Origin: Devriesea agamarum | GTDB taxonomy: Bacteria > Actinomycetota > Actinomycetes > Actinomycetales > Dermabacteraceae | Direction: 5' to 3' | Assembly (NCBI RefSeq): GCF_900070355.1 | Contig: NZ_LN849456.1 | Coordinates: forward strand, 2,294,001 to 2,358,000 | DNA: 64,000 nt | Translations under genes and position numbers: made by a program | The notes under the pieces: generated by a model | Seen by the model: only the letters and a program-made list of their open reading frames with translations | What the model was told of the DNA's origin: nothing | The model's database searches: none | In this document: piece after piece, positions 26,098 to 35,239 of the stretch | Numbering within the stretch: the stretch's first letter is position 1 | How the letters are laid out: the number at the start of each line of letters is the position of its first letter

Positions 26098-27606
26098 TTA
26101 GGGAAGACCCTCAGACCTGCTCAATACATCCTCTCCCGTATCCGCGTCGTCCGCGACCTCTGCCTGGGCCTCGGTTTTACGCACCCAAAGCGTGCACACC
26201 AACGCCCCCGTCATCAACACGGCGCCGAATGTGAAAGCCGTAGCCGCGCCATGTGCCACCGCCTGAGCCGCCGCAGCCCCATCGGCGATAAGCGCCGCGC
26301 TGCGGGTAGACATCACGGTGACGAACAGAGCGGTACCGGCAGCTGCCGCCACCTGCTGGGCCGTGCCCACCGTGGCAGAGCCATGACTGTAAAGGTGCGG
26401 TGGAAGGGACCCGAGCGCGGTAGAAAACAGAGGTGTGAAGGTCAGACCGAGCCCGAAACTCAACACCAAATGCCCGACCAGAATGCCCCACCAAGGCGTG
26501 GTTGCACTGATCATCGAAAAGCCCCACAGCACGGCCATGACCAGGCCGCATCCGGGGATCAGCAACGGCCGAGCACCGATCCGATCGTAAAGACGTCCGA
26601 CGCTGGGTGCCAGCAATCCCATGAGCAGACCACCCGGAAGCAGCATCAGACCCACCTGCAATGTGTCCAGGCCCAGCGATGATTGCAGATAAATCGGCAG
26701 TAAAATTACGATCCCGAACAGGGCCGCCATAGCGAGCATCAATGTTGCGGTGGCGAACGAGAACGTGTGCCGAGTGAACGTCCGCAAATCCAGCAGTGCC
26801 CGGTCATGCTTTTGCAGCTGTAGCTGCCTGATAATGAACAGTACGAACGCAACCGCCCCAACAGCTGCCGGAATTGCGGCGGACGCAAGGCCAGACCCGG
26901 CACCGGATACGGTCTCTGCGCTGCCTGATGTTTCGTGCCCACCACCGAGTGAGGTCAAACCAAACACCAGGCCCCCAAAACCCAGCGCCGATAACACAAT
27001 GGAGACGACATCAATACGTTGATGCCTGGTCTGGGAGACGTTCTCGATACGCCGCAGCCCCACGATCAACATCGCTATAGCGATGGGAAGCACCGCCAGG
27101 AACAAAAACCGCCACGGTAAAAATCGAAGAATCAGCCCGGACATCGTCGGCCCAATCGCAGGGGCCACGGAGATCACCACGGAAATGTTCCCCATCACCC
27201 GGCCCCGATGGTCAGCCGGGACCAGATCCATCACCGTGGTCATCAAAAGCGGCATCATGACGGCTGTGCCGCTGGCTTGCACTATCCGTCCGAACAGGAG
27301 CGGTGAAAACGACGGTGCAATCGCGCAAACCAGCGTGCCAAGACTGAAAAGACTCATGGCGAGCATGAACACCTGTCGCGTCGGAAACCTTTGCAGAAGA
27401 AATCCCGTGATCGGGATGATAACCGCCATGGTTAGCATGAACGCGGTCGCCAGCCATTGGACGGTCACCGCATCCACGTCCAGATCGTGCATCAGGTGGT
27501 TGAGGGCAACGGACAGGATGGTCTCGTTGAGGATGACAACGAAGGTGCTCACCATCAGTATCGCGATGACGAGCCGGTGTGCGCGGGGTTGAGTGGTGTT
27601 TTGCAT
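26098..27606 (-). CDS. DHA2-family drug:H+ antiporter (MFS, 14 TM)
   Basis: 502 aa with about 14 hydrophobic helices. The family motifs are readable: ILNETILSVALNHLM near residue 25 (motif D1-like, with Asn-Glu), VQWLATAFMLTMAVIIP (motif), LFGRIVQASGTAVMMPLL (G-R-x-x-Q-x-x-G-x-A) and ISVVISVAPAIGPTMSGLIL (motif C, G-P-x-x-G, typical of exporters). It resembles EmrB/LfrA-type exporters of hydrophobic drugs or dyes. No Shine-Dalgarno sequence is obvious at ATG 27606. No regulator gene is adjacent. Confidence 0.9.
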   Translation of the reverse strand: MQNTTQPRAHRLVIAILMVSTFVVILNETILSVALNHLMHDLDVDAVTVQWLATAFMLTMAVIIPITGFLLQRFPTRQVFMLAMSLFSLGTLVCAIAPSFSPLLFGRIVQASGTAVMMPLLMTTVMDLVPADHRGRVMGNISVVISVAPAIGPTMSGLILRFLPWRFLFLAVLPIAIAMLIVGLRRIENVSQTRHQRIDVVSIVLSALGFGGLVFGLTSLGGGHETSGSAETVSGAGSGLASAAIPAAVGAVAFVLFIIRQLQLQKHDRALLDLRTFTRHTFSFATATLMLAMAALFGIVILLPIYLQSSLGLDTLQVGLMLLPGGLLMGLLAPSVGRLYDRIGARPLLIPGCGLVMAVLWGFSMISATTPWWGILVGHLVLSFGLGLTFTPLFSTALGSLPPHLYSHGSATVGTAQQVAAAAGTALFVTVMSTRSAALIADGAAAAQAVAHGAATAFTFGAVLMTGALVCTLWVRKTEAQAEVADDADTGEDVLSRSEGLP

Positions 27607-27645
27607 CTGGTGAGTAGCCGGTTGTTCTTTCGGAAGGTGTGCTTG

Positions 27646-27681
27646 GTGTCTGTGTCGGTGTCGGTGTCGGTGTTTGTGTCC
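27646..27681. repeat. GTGTCG hexanucleotide microsatellite in a 550-bp gene-free region
   Basis: Six tandem GTGTCN/GTGTTT units lie 40 bp upstream of the exporter start. The remainder of 27607-28156 shows no gene with support; an 81-aa ORF at 27853-28098 (minus) has no family resemblance. Confidence 0.6.
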
Positions 27682-28156
27682 AGGTTTGTACCCGGGGGTG
27701 GGTCTGGGCTACACCTGGAGTGGTTGTGCTGACATGTCTGCGGGTGCCGTCGCCGCACAAGGGCGCCGGGCAAAGGGTCGGTGGAATACCCCTAGCAGGG
27801 GAGGCGCGACCTAGTCATCGGCTCAGGTATGCGTAGGCAGACTTGTGTCCGTTCAGAAGCGTTCATGCCGCTGGAAGCTACCAGCGTGAGGGGCTGCCCC
27901 GGCACAGGGCCGTTGCGGTAGGGAGTCTTTTGGGCGATGACTCGTTGGGGGATAGACCACTGAGTTGGATGGGGAATCGTCGATCACCGGAATAGGGTAC
28001 GGAAGTTTGTGGCGGTAGGCGAGAGATTTTCCGATGTGTGTGTGACCACGATGTGTAGGCATCCGGTTGGGTGCGCGGAGGTGGCGGATGGGCCCCATTG
28101 TCGGCCGCTAGCTGTTTGGGTGGCTCGCGGACGCCACCCGACCCGGTGCGAGAGAC

Positions 28157-28636
28157 TTAAAGTCCGGGAATAACTAAGACGGCGCAGGTGGCGATGATCA
28201 GGCCGGGACCGTAGGCAACGAATTGCGTTGATTCGCGGTGTCTTCGTTTCTGCCCTATAGCAACGCCAAGTGTGATGAGGCTGCCGCACCATAGGGCGAG
28301 GAAAGTTGCTGTGAGCGAAATGTAACCGGTATATAGCGAAAGACCCCCGGTTAAAATAACATCCCCAAAACCGAGGTTACCTCGCGATATTGCGAACAGG
28401 ATATTGAACAGTACGAACACTGTTCCAGCCGTGATTAAGGCATAAATAATATGCATGGCGCTGTCGTGAAGCGAAGCAAAACTGAGCAAAAGTGCGCCCG
28501 CGACTATGAGGGCAATGTTCCAAGTGAATGGCAGTCGATGATATTTCCAGTCGGATACAGTAAGGCGGAATCCGATGATGATGAATGCCGCTAGAGCGGG
28601 CCATAGTTCAGGTTGAGTAAGAAACAATGTGCTCAC
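28157..28636 (-). CDS. Type IV prepilin peptidase (A24 family, TadV/CpaA-like)
   Basis: 159 aa with six or so hydrophobic helices. The two catalytic Asp motifs of A24 peptidases are visible: SDWKYHRLP (near residue 29) and GNLGFGDVILTGG (the GxGD motif, near 95). Small size and lack of the methyltransferase domain match TadV/CpaA, which cleaves Flp prepilins and TadE-like pseudopilins at the membrane. Start is GTG 28636. It is separated from the Tad operon end by 160 bp that include a TTGGTG repeat, so it may have its own promoter. Confidence 0.82.
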   Translation of the reverse strand: MSTLFLTQPELWPALAAFIIIGFRLTVSDWKYHRLPFTWNIALIVAGALLLSFASLHDSAMHIIYALITAGTVFVLFNILFAISRGNLGFGDVILTGGLSLYTGYISLTATFLALWCGSLITLGVAIGQKRRHRESTQFVAYGPGLIIATCAVLVIPGL

Positions 28637-28755
28637 CAGTTTCGTTGAAATGTTGCATGCCGGTTCTGGCTTTCACCGGGGGCCTTTGCCTTTGAGGGCA
28701 TCGCTGCGCGGGCGGTGTATGACGTCGGTTGGTGGCTGTGGGTGGTGTTTGCTGG

Positions 28756-28785
28756 TTGGTGTTGGTGTTGGTGTTGGTGTTGGTG
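28756..28785. repeat. TTGGTG hexanucleotide microsatellite (5 units)
   Basis: Five perfect TTGGTG units between the Thr-rich gene and the prepilin peptidase. On the coding (minus) strand they read CACCAA. No gene is disrupted. Confidence 0.8.
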
Positions 28786-28796
28786 GGTGGGGTGGT

Positions 28797-29642
28797 TTAG
28801 GTGAGGGGTGTGGCGAGGGTGGTGTATTGGGTGATGAGGAGTTGTTTGGTGGTGGTGAGGGTGAGGGGGATGGTGCCGTGTTGGGTGGGGGTGGTCCAGG
28901 TGATGGTCCAGTGGGCGGTGGTGGTGATGGTGTAGGTGTGGTGGGGTTGGTGGGTGCTGGTGTGGGTGTAGGTGTGTCCGCAGGTGGGGGAGGGGTTGGT
29001 GCCGTGTCCGGGGTAGGGGGTTGTGGTGGTGCAGGTGAGGGTGGTGTTATCGCCGGTGGTGATGGTGAGGTGGGTGAGGTGGGCGGTGGCGGTGATGGTG
29101 GTGGTGTGGTTGGGGGTGGTGGCGGTGATGGTGAGGGGTCCGGTGGTGTGGGGGTTGGGTGTGGTCCAGAACCAGACGGGAAGGCCGACGGCTCCGGGGG
29201 TGTGGGGGTTGTCGGGGGTGGAGTGGAGGGTGGGTGGTTGGAGGTGCATGGTGTTGAGGATGGTGGTGGTGATGGTGGTGGGTGTGTGGGGTGGTGTGTT
29301 GGGTGTGGGTGTGGTTGGTGTGGTGGGGTGTGGGGCGTTGATGGTGGCGGTGAGGTTGGTGTGGGGGAAGTGGATGGTGTAGCCCTGGGTGGTGGGGGTG
29401 AGGGTTGTGGTGGGTGGTGTGGCGGGCACGGCGCTGGCGTGGGGGTGGCCACTGGTGTTAGCGGTGGGCGTGGTGGTCGTGGTTTCCGTGGCGCGGACCG
29501 TGACCGAACCTTTGTACTGCCCGCCGTAGTTATTCACCTCGATCGATTCGTTGTGATCCGCTCTAGCTGTTGCCGGATAGATTGCTAGGACAGATCCACA
29601 CGTTATTAAGGTGGTAATTATTTTCCGAAGTGTTGCGCGCAT
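28797..29642 (-). CDS. Thr-rich secreted protein of the Tad locus
   Basis: 281 aa. A signal peptide is visible (KIITTLITCGSVLAIYPATARA). The mature protein starts with DHNESIEVNNYGGQYKGSVTVRA and is exceptionally rich in Thr, Pro and His. A conserved core is present: GLPVWFWTTPN, then PGHGTNPSPTCGHTYTHTS, TITTTAHWTITWT, a Cys pair and Trp pattern that I recall from actinobacterial secreted proteins coded beside pilus genes. The start overlaps the upstream lipoprotein gene by 25 nt. Probably a surface or pilus-associated component; no enzymatic function seen. The plus-strand ORF opposite it is a shadow caused by the GGTGGT-rich complement. Confidence 0.7.
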   Translation of the reverse strand: MRATLRKIITTLITCGSVLAIYPATARADHNESIEVNNYGGQYKGSVTVRATETTTTTPTANTSGHPHASAVPATPPTTTLTPTTQGYTIHFPHTNLTATINAPHPTTPTTPTPNTPPHTPTTITTTILNTMHLQPPTLHSTPDNPHTPGAVGLPVWFWTTPNPHTTGPLTITATTPNHTTTITATAHLTHLTITTGDNTTLTCTTTTPYPGHGTNPSPTCGHTYTHTSTHQPHHTYTITTTAHWTITWTTPTQHGTIPLTLTTTKQLLITQYTTLATPLT

Positions 29643-30178
29643 GTTGTACCTTCCGGGTAGTAGCCCATTTCTTTGATCATCCAGGGGGATTTATCGTCTC
29701 GGCGAGTGAGCGTAAATCGTCCGACCCATTCCCCGATGCCGAGGTTTTTGATCTTCACGGGGTGACCGTCTTTGCTGGCTTTTTGGTCGCGGATGTTGTT
29801 GCAGAATTCGATGATGGAGGTGGTGCTGGTGGTGTTGATGGTGGTCCAGTCGGTGAGGTGTCGTGGCCCGGTGATGATGGCTCCGGTGGCTGCGTTGTCC
29901 TTATCTCCTTCTTCGCTTTTAGCGGCGACGTCAGGAACGAGGAATTCGTGGTTGTAGCGGAGGTCTTTCCAGCCGTGGGCGGCGGCTTGGTCGGCGGCAT
30001 TGAAGAAGTTTTGGACGCGTTCTTTGGGGTTTTGTTGTGCGATGGGTTTTGGGGTGGGAGAGGCTGTTGTGGTGTGGGTTGGGGTGGGTGGTGGGGTGTG
30101 TGAGGCGCAGGCCGTGGTCAGGGCGAGGCTGAGCAGAGCCAAGGTGAGGGTGGCGGTGCGACGCATAACGGAGGTCAT
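29618..30178 (-). CDS. Lipoprotein of the Tad locus
   Basis: 186 aa. A signal peptide ends in the lipobox LTTAC (Cys24), followed by a Thr/Pro-rich spacer and a globular domain from about residue 50 (NPKERVQNFFNAADQAAAHGWKDLRYNHEFLVPDVA). The start ATG overlaps the stop of the LysM/BTAD gene by 4 nt. Lipoproteins of this kind are common in actinobacterial Tad operons, but I recognise no family with a known activity. It is likely membrane-tethered on the outer face. Confidence 0.75.
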   Translation of the reverse strand: MTSVMRRTATLTLALLSLALTTACASHTPPPTPTHTTTASPTPKPIAQQNPKERVQNFFNAADQAAAHGWKDLRYNHEFLVPDVAAKSEEGDKDNAATGAIITGPRHLTDWTTINTTSTTSIIEFCNNIRDQKASKDGHPVKIKNLGIGEWVGRFTLTRRDDKSPWMIKEMGYYPEGTTCAQHFGK

Positions 30179-33100
30179 AGCGTGTCCTTACTGTGATGTG
30201 GTGGGGGTGTCATTCGACGTCTGCGGCCAACTTGGTGGGTAAGACGTTTGGTTGCCGCGGAGAGCTCAAAGTTGTGCTGTGTGGCGGATGCGAGAAGTTC
30301 CTCGGCGTGATGGCGATGCAACTCCGGGTTATCTCGGGTGGCGAGGAGCCTAAGCTGCCAGAGCATTTCGATGAGCGGGTCGGTGCGCAGACCGTGCTCA
30401 ACGGCCCACAATGCGGTGGTGGTATCGCCGACATCGAGTGCTCGCTGCGCGAGTTCATGCGCGATATCTGCCGCATCTTGAATCATGACGGCACGGGCGG
30501 GTGCGGCCCAGGCGTATCTGCCTGCACCGTCCCACGCGCACGGCTGTCCACGGACAAGACGAAGTGCGTCGGCCAGATGTTCCGCGGGGACTTCGCCGCG
30601 GATATTTGCAATGCGGTGAAGACGGGCCCAGTCGCTGGTCACGTCCTCGCTGAAGTGAACTGGGGCGGTGTCACTATCGGGGAGGTCAAGATAGGCGTGC
30701 CCGTCATCGTTCATGCCAAACCATCGGCGCACTTGGGATAGTGCTCTCATCCGCGCGCTTCGCGTCACGGTTTGGCCGGGCCACAGGTCAGCACACAGCT
30801 CGGTGCAGGGAGCGTCTGGGAACAGGTGGAGGTAGATTGCGACCTCGACGGTTTCGGCCATAGCTGCTGGATCGACCGCTCCGCGCGCGTTCTGAACGGC
30901 AGGCGTTCCGTAACATCTCAGAAATGGAGCGGTCGGCGGGTGGCTGGGCCTATCGTGAAGGTCCTCGGCCCTGAGAAGCTGCTCGCTTCGCTTAGGCAGG
31001 GCAAGAACCTGGATGGGGCTGCCGCTGATTCCGGGGGTATAGCTGTTGGTGTTGGTGTTGGTGTTGGTGCTAGTGCCGGTGTCGGCTTTGGCGTGCGGGT
31101 GTGGCGGTCGCGCCGATGCTGGCGCCTGCGGTGAGATCAATGTCGGACGGTCGTCTACAACGGGCAGTGGTCTGAGCGCGGTGGCATCCGCAGCTCGTTC
31201 GGTCACCGACGACGCGGCGAGGGCATCGAGAAGATGGGAGGCGTCCTCCTCGCATACACAATGAGGTACGACGCTCACCGCAATCGGGTCCAAAATGGCC
31301 GCTTGATCAGAGTAAATATTCAGCGTCCACGGCGAGGGTAAATGATCGTCGGATAGGGCTTCACTATGGTGATCGAGGCGGTTGTTGTTGTCGGTGACGA
31401 TCACGGTGCTCACCAGATCGGGAAAAGCCCGAATCAGGTTGATCAGGCGCTGACGGTCGGTCGCGGAGAGATCAGGCCCGATCACGACGAGCTCGGGTGG
31501 CCACAGCTCATTAGTGACGCCGTCGAGTCTGGCTCTGGATGCACTGGAATAACCGTGCTGAGCCAACGCGCTGCGCCGACGCACGAGCTTGTGCTCCAGC
31601 TCACGACACCGTGAAGGCACATCCGGTGTGCAATGAACCTGCCCTGGATCAAACGCTCGATCGATATCCTCGCCTAGTCCTATGACGGTGATCAGCAGAT
31701 CAGATGCCCACGGACTGGTGGCGCAAAACAAAATCATTGCCCGCAGCACCGACCGGGCATCGCCATCGCGCGCAGTGACACCGAGATTGGCGAGATGTTC
31801 CAGGTTCACCAGAAAAGGTTCACCGTGGTCTTCACCCAGTGGAAGCAAGAGGGGATAGGGGAAAGGAGCTGGTGAGTCCAGGTCATCACCCAATGGGAAT
31901 GCTGCGGGGAGTCGCCAGCACGACCCCTCCGAGGTGGGTTCAAAGGGGGCCGGGAGAACCGCCGCGGAAGCAAAGCGAAACTCGAGATACTCCTCGGTGC
32001 ACCTCATGAAAACCAGATCGGGTAGGTACCCGCGCATGTCCGCGTTGACGGCTACTACCTTTCGTACAGCCCTGCTGATGCGTGTGGTCAGTTCGGGGTT
32101 GGTTCGACGGATCAGATGCCGTTCATCCTCGGCAAGGCGCTGGATCAGACCCGGTATAGCCTCGCGGGCACTGCGTTGGCGCTGAGCACGCAGGCGGCGG
32201 GCGGCGAGGAGCCCGATAATGCTGGTTGCAGCGATCACCCCGAGCCCGCCCCAGGGGGCAGATGTGCCGAGGCTCGACCATAGAGACGACTCGTCGTGAG
32301 GTTCGGCAGCGTTATAGGTGGGGCCGGCAGCGTTGTTGGTGGGTCCGGTTGTGTTGGCAGGCCCGGCTTTGTTGGTGATGCCGGCAGCGTTGTCGGTAGG
32401 TCTGGTCGTGCTGTTGGCGGGGCCGGAAGTGTCGATTGACGCGGCGGTTCCGCTGAAGGGGGCAGTGCCGGCAGATCCGCTGCCCTGTGCGTCTTCGGAG
32501 GGTCTTTCGGCTGGGCTGACGGGGCTAGCTGGTGCGGCTGGTCTGGCGGCGTCAGCCGATGTGCTTTGTTCGGTGGTGTCAGCGCGTCCGCGGGTATCGA
32601 CGGGAGCGTCCGGGTCCACGGGAGCTGGTGCGCTCAGTGGGTGCGGCGGTTTAGCTGTCTGCTGAGCAACAGCCGCCGGACCGTGCGGATCGCTTTGGGT
32701 TTGTGCACTATCCCGCCCAGCGTGCGGAGGATGCGGTCGGGGTTCCAATCGGTGCGGAGTACGAGGCGAAGCGTACGGTTGTTGACCCGGCGCGTCGGGC
32801 CGATGCACCGATTTAGTCGCTGCATCGGGGGTGGTGTTCGGAATGGTCAACGTCCATCCGTCGACGATGAGATTCGGGTCGCTGAGCGCACGCCCGTCAA
32901 ACTGGCGCACTCCAGCATTCGCGGTGAAAATCTGATGCCAGCGGTGTGCGTCCCCGTAGTACTTTTTGGCGTAACCGGACAGTGTGTCATGAGGTCCGAC
33001 GGTCACCACGACCGGTTGAGCGGCGGGTAGGCGCAGGGTCCATCCCGGAGTAAGCCAGGCGTTGGGGCCCGGTTCCAGAGCGTCGCCGTCTGGCTGGGTG

Positions 33101-34041
33101 ACTCCGCTGTTCAGCTCGGAGATCTCCCGCCACCGGCTCCCATTACCGAGGTGGGTGTTCGCAAGCGACCACAGGGTATCCCCTGATCGGACGGTGACAC
33201 TCTGGGTCGGAGAGTCGTGATCACCCCCAAGATGGGAGACGATCTCCGAACGTTGGCGCTGTAGCTTTTCGGCCTGCGCGTCTCTGGTGGCCGCGGCATA
33301 GGCAGGCGATGTGGATTGCTGATCGTGGGCGGGTGGCTGGACATCCACAGTGGGTGGCTGGACATCCGTACTGGGTGGCTGGATATCCGTACTGGGTGGC
33401 TCGGCATCCGCATTGGGCGGCTTATTAGCCACGGATGGCTGGTAGGCCGCTGAGACCGATTGATAAGACTCCGTAAGAGATGCGCCCGGATACGGGCCGA
33501 CCAGATGTCCTCCGGGGGCGGTGGCCGCAGTCGCCATTGTTTGCGCCTCGGACGTCCCGGAGGCGAGTGGCGCGGATGCCACGCGGTCGGGTACCGGGGA
33601 GCTGTCGGAGAGGGCTATGCTGGCCCCGCGCAGAAGAACGGGAGCTCCAAAACCACTGATCACAGCGGTAATCAGCAAAGTGGCGGCACCCTGCTGCACC
33701 GTCAGCGCGCGGATGTGGGGAATACGTACCCCTTTGGCTCTGGCGACCAGGTCGAGTCCGACGGAGACCACGAACGTGCCCCAGGCGATCCATCCGATCC
33801 ACACCACAGCGCCCAGAGCGATATTAAGGGTGTTCGTCGAGGTCGCCAGCGTTGAGAACTCATCCAGCGTTGGCAGACGGGATGGGAAGGGGTTGCCGTA
33901 ACACAGCACAAGCGCGGAGGGGATTCCGCCGACGAGCACCCCCAATATGCCCAGGGCGACCAGGGCCTTGGCGGCTTTCACGACAGAAAACCTCGGGTGC
34001 GCGGTTACGGCGGGGACAGTGGTTCGGGCTGAGGTTGTCAT
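30175..34041 (-). CDS. LysM-BTAD membrane protein of the Tad pilus locus
   Basis: 1288 aa. Three membrane helices near the N-terminus (about 20-48, 70-95, 112-132) precede two LysM-type domains (about 279-335, VTVRSGDTLWSLANTHLG; and 344-405, VTVGPHDTLSGYAKKYYG). A long Pro/Ala/Thr-rich linker with N-T-T-G-P-T repeats follows, then a fourth helix (about 599-617). The C-terminal ~220 residues resemble a bacterial transcriptional activation (BTAD) domain: EVAIYLHLFPDAPCTELCADLWP, then a TPR-like ALWAVEHGLRTDPLIEMLW. An actinobacterial family of similar make-up accompanies Tad loci. Function unknown; it might link wall sensing to regulation, but no separate DNA-binding helix is clear. Confidence 0.8.
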   Translation of the reverse strand: MTTSARTTVPAVTAHPRFSVVKAAKALVALGILGVLVGGIPSALVLCYGNPFPSRLPTLDEFSTLATSTNTLNIALGAVVWIGWIAWGTFVVSVGLDLVARAKGVRIPHIRALTVQQGAATLLITAVISGFGAPVLLRGASIALSDSSPVPDRVASAPLASGTSEAQTMATAATAPGGHLVGPYPGASLTESYQSVSAAYQPSVANKPPNADAEPPSTDIQPPSTDVQPPTVDVQPPAHDQQSTSPAYAAATRDAQAEKLQRQRSEIVSHLGGDHDSPTQSVTVRSGDTLWSLANTHLGNGSRWREISELNSGVTQPDGDALEPGPNAWLTPGWTLRLPAAQPVVVTVGPHDTLSGYAKKYYGDAHRWHQIFTANAGVRQFDGRALSDPNLIVDGWTLTIPNTTPDAATKSVHRPDAPGQQPYASPRTPHRLEPRPHPPHAGRDSAQTQSDPHGPAAVAQQTAKPPHPLSAPAPVDPDAPVDTRGRADTTEQSTSADAARPAAPASPVSPAERPSEDAQGSGSAGTAPFSGTAASIDTSGPANSTTRPTDNAAGITNKAGPANTTGPTNNAAGPTYNAAEPHDESSLWSSLGTSAPWGGLGVIAATSIIGLLAARRLRAQRQRSAREAIPGLIQRLAEDERHLIRRTNPELTTRISRAVRKVVAVNADMRGYLPDLVFMRCTEEYLEFRFASAAVLPAPFEPTSEGSCWRLPAAFPLGDDLDSPAPFPYPLLLPLGEDHGEPFLVNLEHLANLGVTARDGDARSVLRAMILFCATSPWASDLLITVIGLGEDIDRAFDPGQVHCTPDVPSRCRELEHKLVRRRSALAQHGYSSASRARLDGVTNELWPPELVVIGPDLSATDRQRLINLIRAFPDLVSTVIVTDNNNRLDHHSEALSDDHLPSPWTLNIYSDQAAILDPIAVSVVPHCVCEEDASHLLDALAASSVTERAADATALRPLPVVDDRPTLISPQAPASARPPHPHAKADTGTSTNTNTNTNSYTPGISGSPIQVLALPKRSEQLLRAEDLHDRPSHPPTAPFLRCYGTPAVQNARGAVDPAAMAETVEVAIYLHLFPDAPCTELCADLWPGQTVTRSARMRALSQVRRWFGMNDDGHAYLDLPDSDTAPVHFSEDVTSDWARLHRIANIRGEVPAEHLADALRLVRGQPCAWDGAGRYAWAAPARAVMIQDAADIAHELAQRALDVGDTTTALWAVEHGLRTDPLIEMLWQLRLLATRDNPELHRHHAEELLASATQHNFELSAATKRLTHQVGRRRRMTPPPHHSKDTL
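31046..31069. repeat. TTGGTG microsatellite inside the LysM-BTAD gene
   Basis: Four perfect TTGGTG units, coding on the minus strand for alternating T-N residues in the linker before the BTAD-like domain. A change in unit number would keep the frame, altering linker length only. Confidence 0.75.
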
Positions 34042-34043
34042 GG

Positions 34044-34649
34044 TTATCCCTCCCCGGGCGGTGTGGCGAGAAGGTCGATCTGGGCGGTGCGGGTGGCCGA
34101 GACGTCCTGGATGCCGATCATTGCGAGAAAGACGGTGGGTCTATGGACGGTGACGCTCACGCGTATGGTGTGTCCGTCGACCATGTCCACGGCGCCGGTG
34201 GCACCGGCCTGGTGCAGGAAACGCGTGGCCGATTCCATGGCGGCCGGAGTGCTTAAAGCGGGTGGCCTTCCGGATGCGATAGGAAGGGCAGCCAAGTACT
34301 GAGCGCCGCTGCGGGCTGCTTGCTGGGAGATGGATGCTGCTTCGGAGCCGGCTGTCATTTTGGCTCCGCCGTCAACCATCAGCCCTGCGACCAGGACTAA
34401 TGCAATGACTAGGACCGCTGTTAGTGGCGAAATCTCACCGCGGTCGCGGGCCGCGGTGGTGCGTGCACGCCTGCAGATACGTGGTTCGCACACCCTTAGA
34501 CCGCGTTCACCCCGCCAGATCCTGCTACGTCGCGCTTTCCAAATACGGGACCACACTGCGGCATGGCATTGGGGAGGGGACGTCGTGCGAGGTGGGGTGC
34601 AGACACCAGCTTGAGCCCAAGAATGACTGGCATGTAGTGGTGCGTTCAT
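34044..34649 (-). CDS. TadE/TadG-like pilus protein
   Basis: About 201 aa. I place the start at ATG 34649, because it overlaps the preceding stop (ATGA) and follows GGGAGAGGT; the longer ORF to 34838 runs through the previous gene. A basic N-terminus, rich in Cys and Arg, leads to the class III prepilin-like segment RGEISPLTAVLVIALVLVAGLMVDGG (about 80-105), followed by SQQAARSGAQYLAALP and a C-terminal ferredoxin-like stretch. It should be a minor pseudopilin of the Flp pilus, processed by the prepilin peptidase. Sequence is short for TadG. Confidence 0.72.
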   Translation of the reverse strand: MNAPLHASHSWAQAGVCTPPRTTSPPQCHAAVWSRIWKARRSRIWRGERGLRVCEPRICRRARTTAARDRGEISPLTAVLVIALVLVAGLMVDGGAKMTAGSEAASISQQAARSGAQYLAALPIASGRPPALSTPAAMESATRFLHQAGATGAVDMVDGHTIRVSVTVHRPTVFLAMIGIQDVSATRTAQIDLLATPPGEG

Positions 34650-35239
34650 GACCTCTCCCGGTATCGGTCCAGCGGGGACACAGTGGTGACGGTGACCTCG
34701 GTGTGGCCAGGCAGCCCAGGGAGGTGAAAGACCTGGTCGAGCTTGAGATCGCAGGTCACGGTGGATCGCACGGCTGCGATGGTTCCCGGCGGCGAGGTGA
34801 ACGCAGTTGGGTCGATGTCCACGCGCACTGATGCACATGAGAGGTTCTGAGCCCGCAGCTCCCGGGTGAACAGGGCGCGAGTGTGTGCGCTTGCCTCGCT
34901 GGCATTTAAGGCGAGGGTGGCGCTGCGGACTGCTGACCAGGCAGAGGAGTCAACTGCTTGACGTGCCATTGCGAGGCGGCCGCCGACGAGAACCAGCCCA
35001 AGAATGAGAAGGAGCACCGGGGCTAAAACCGCGAGTTCAACACTGGAGGATCCGCGTTCGCACTGTCGCACCAACGAGGTGTATGCCGTGCTTTGGTGCA
35101 CCGGCGCCGCTGTCGATTCGCATCCTCGCGCCGTGCCGGATGGCCCACGGTTTTGAGCTGTGCCGGATGGCCCGCATCCTAGCCGCCGCATCCCCAACGA
35201 CGACCTTGGTAGTGCCGGGGTGCACGTCGCGGGGATCAT
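34646..35239 (-). CDS. TadE-family pseudopilin
   Basis: 197 aa. After a ~60-residue N-terminal region comes the processing segment ERGSSSVELAVLAPVLLLILGLVLVGGRL, with the Gly-Ser-x-x-x-E pattern of TadE proteins (Glu5 of the mature form visible as E in SVELAVL). The remaining domain contains two Cys. It overlaps the next gene on both sides by 4 nt (ATGA). TadE proteins are cleaved by the prepilin peptidase and are required for Flp pilus assembly. The extended N-terminus may mean the true start is internal; no ATG follows before the hydrophobic segment. Confidence 0.8.
   Translation of the reverse strand: MIPATCTPALPRSSLGMRRLGCGPSGTAQNRGPSGTARGCESTAAPVHQSTAYTSLVRQCERGSSSVELAVLAPVLLLILGLVLVGGRLAMARQAVDSSAWSAVRSATLALNASEASAHTRALFTRELRAQNLSCASVRVDIDPTAFTSPPGTIAAVRSTVTCDLKLDQVFHLPGLPGHTEVTVTTVSPLDRYRERS

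Noticed and set aside
27853-28098. 81-aa minus-strand ORF upstream of the exporter
   Set aside because: Unlike any known protein; no start signal.
28629-29588. 319-aa Gly/Val-rich ORF on the plus strand
   Set aside because: It is the complement of the Thr-rich secreted gene; its G/V content comes from GGTGGT-rich sequence, with no family resemblance.
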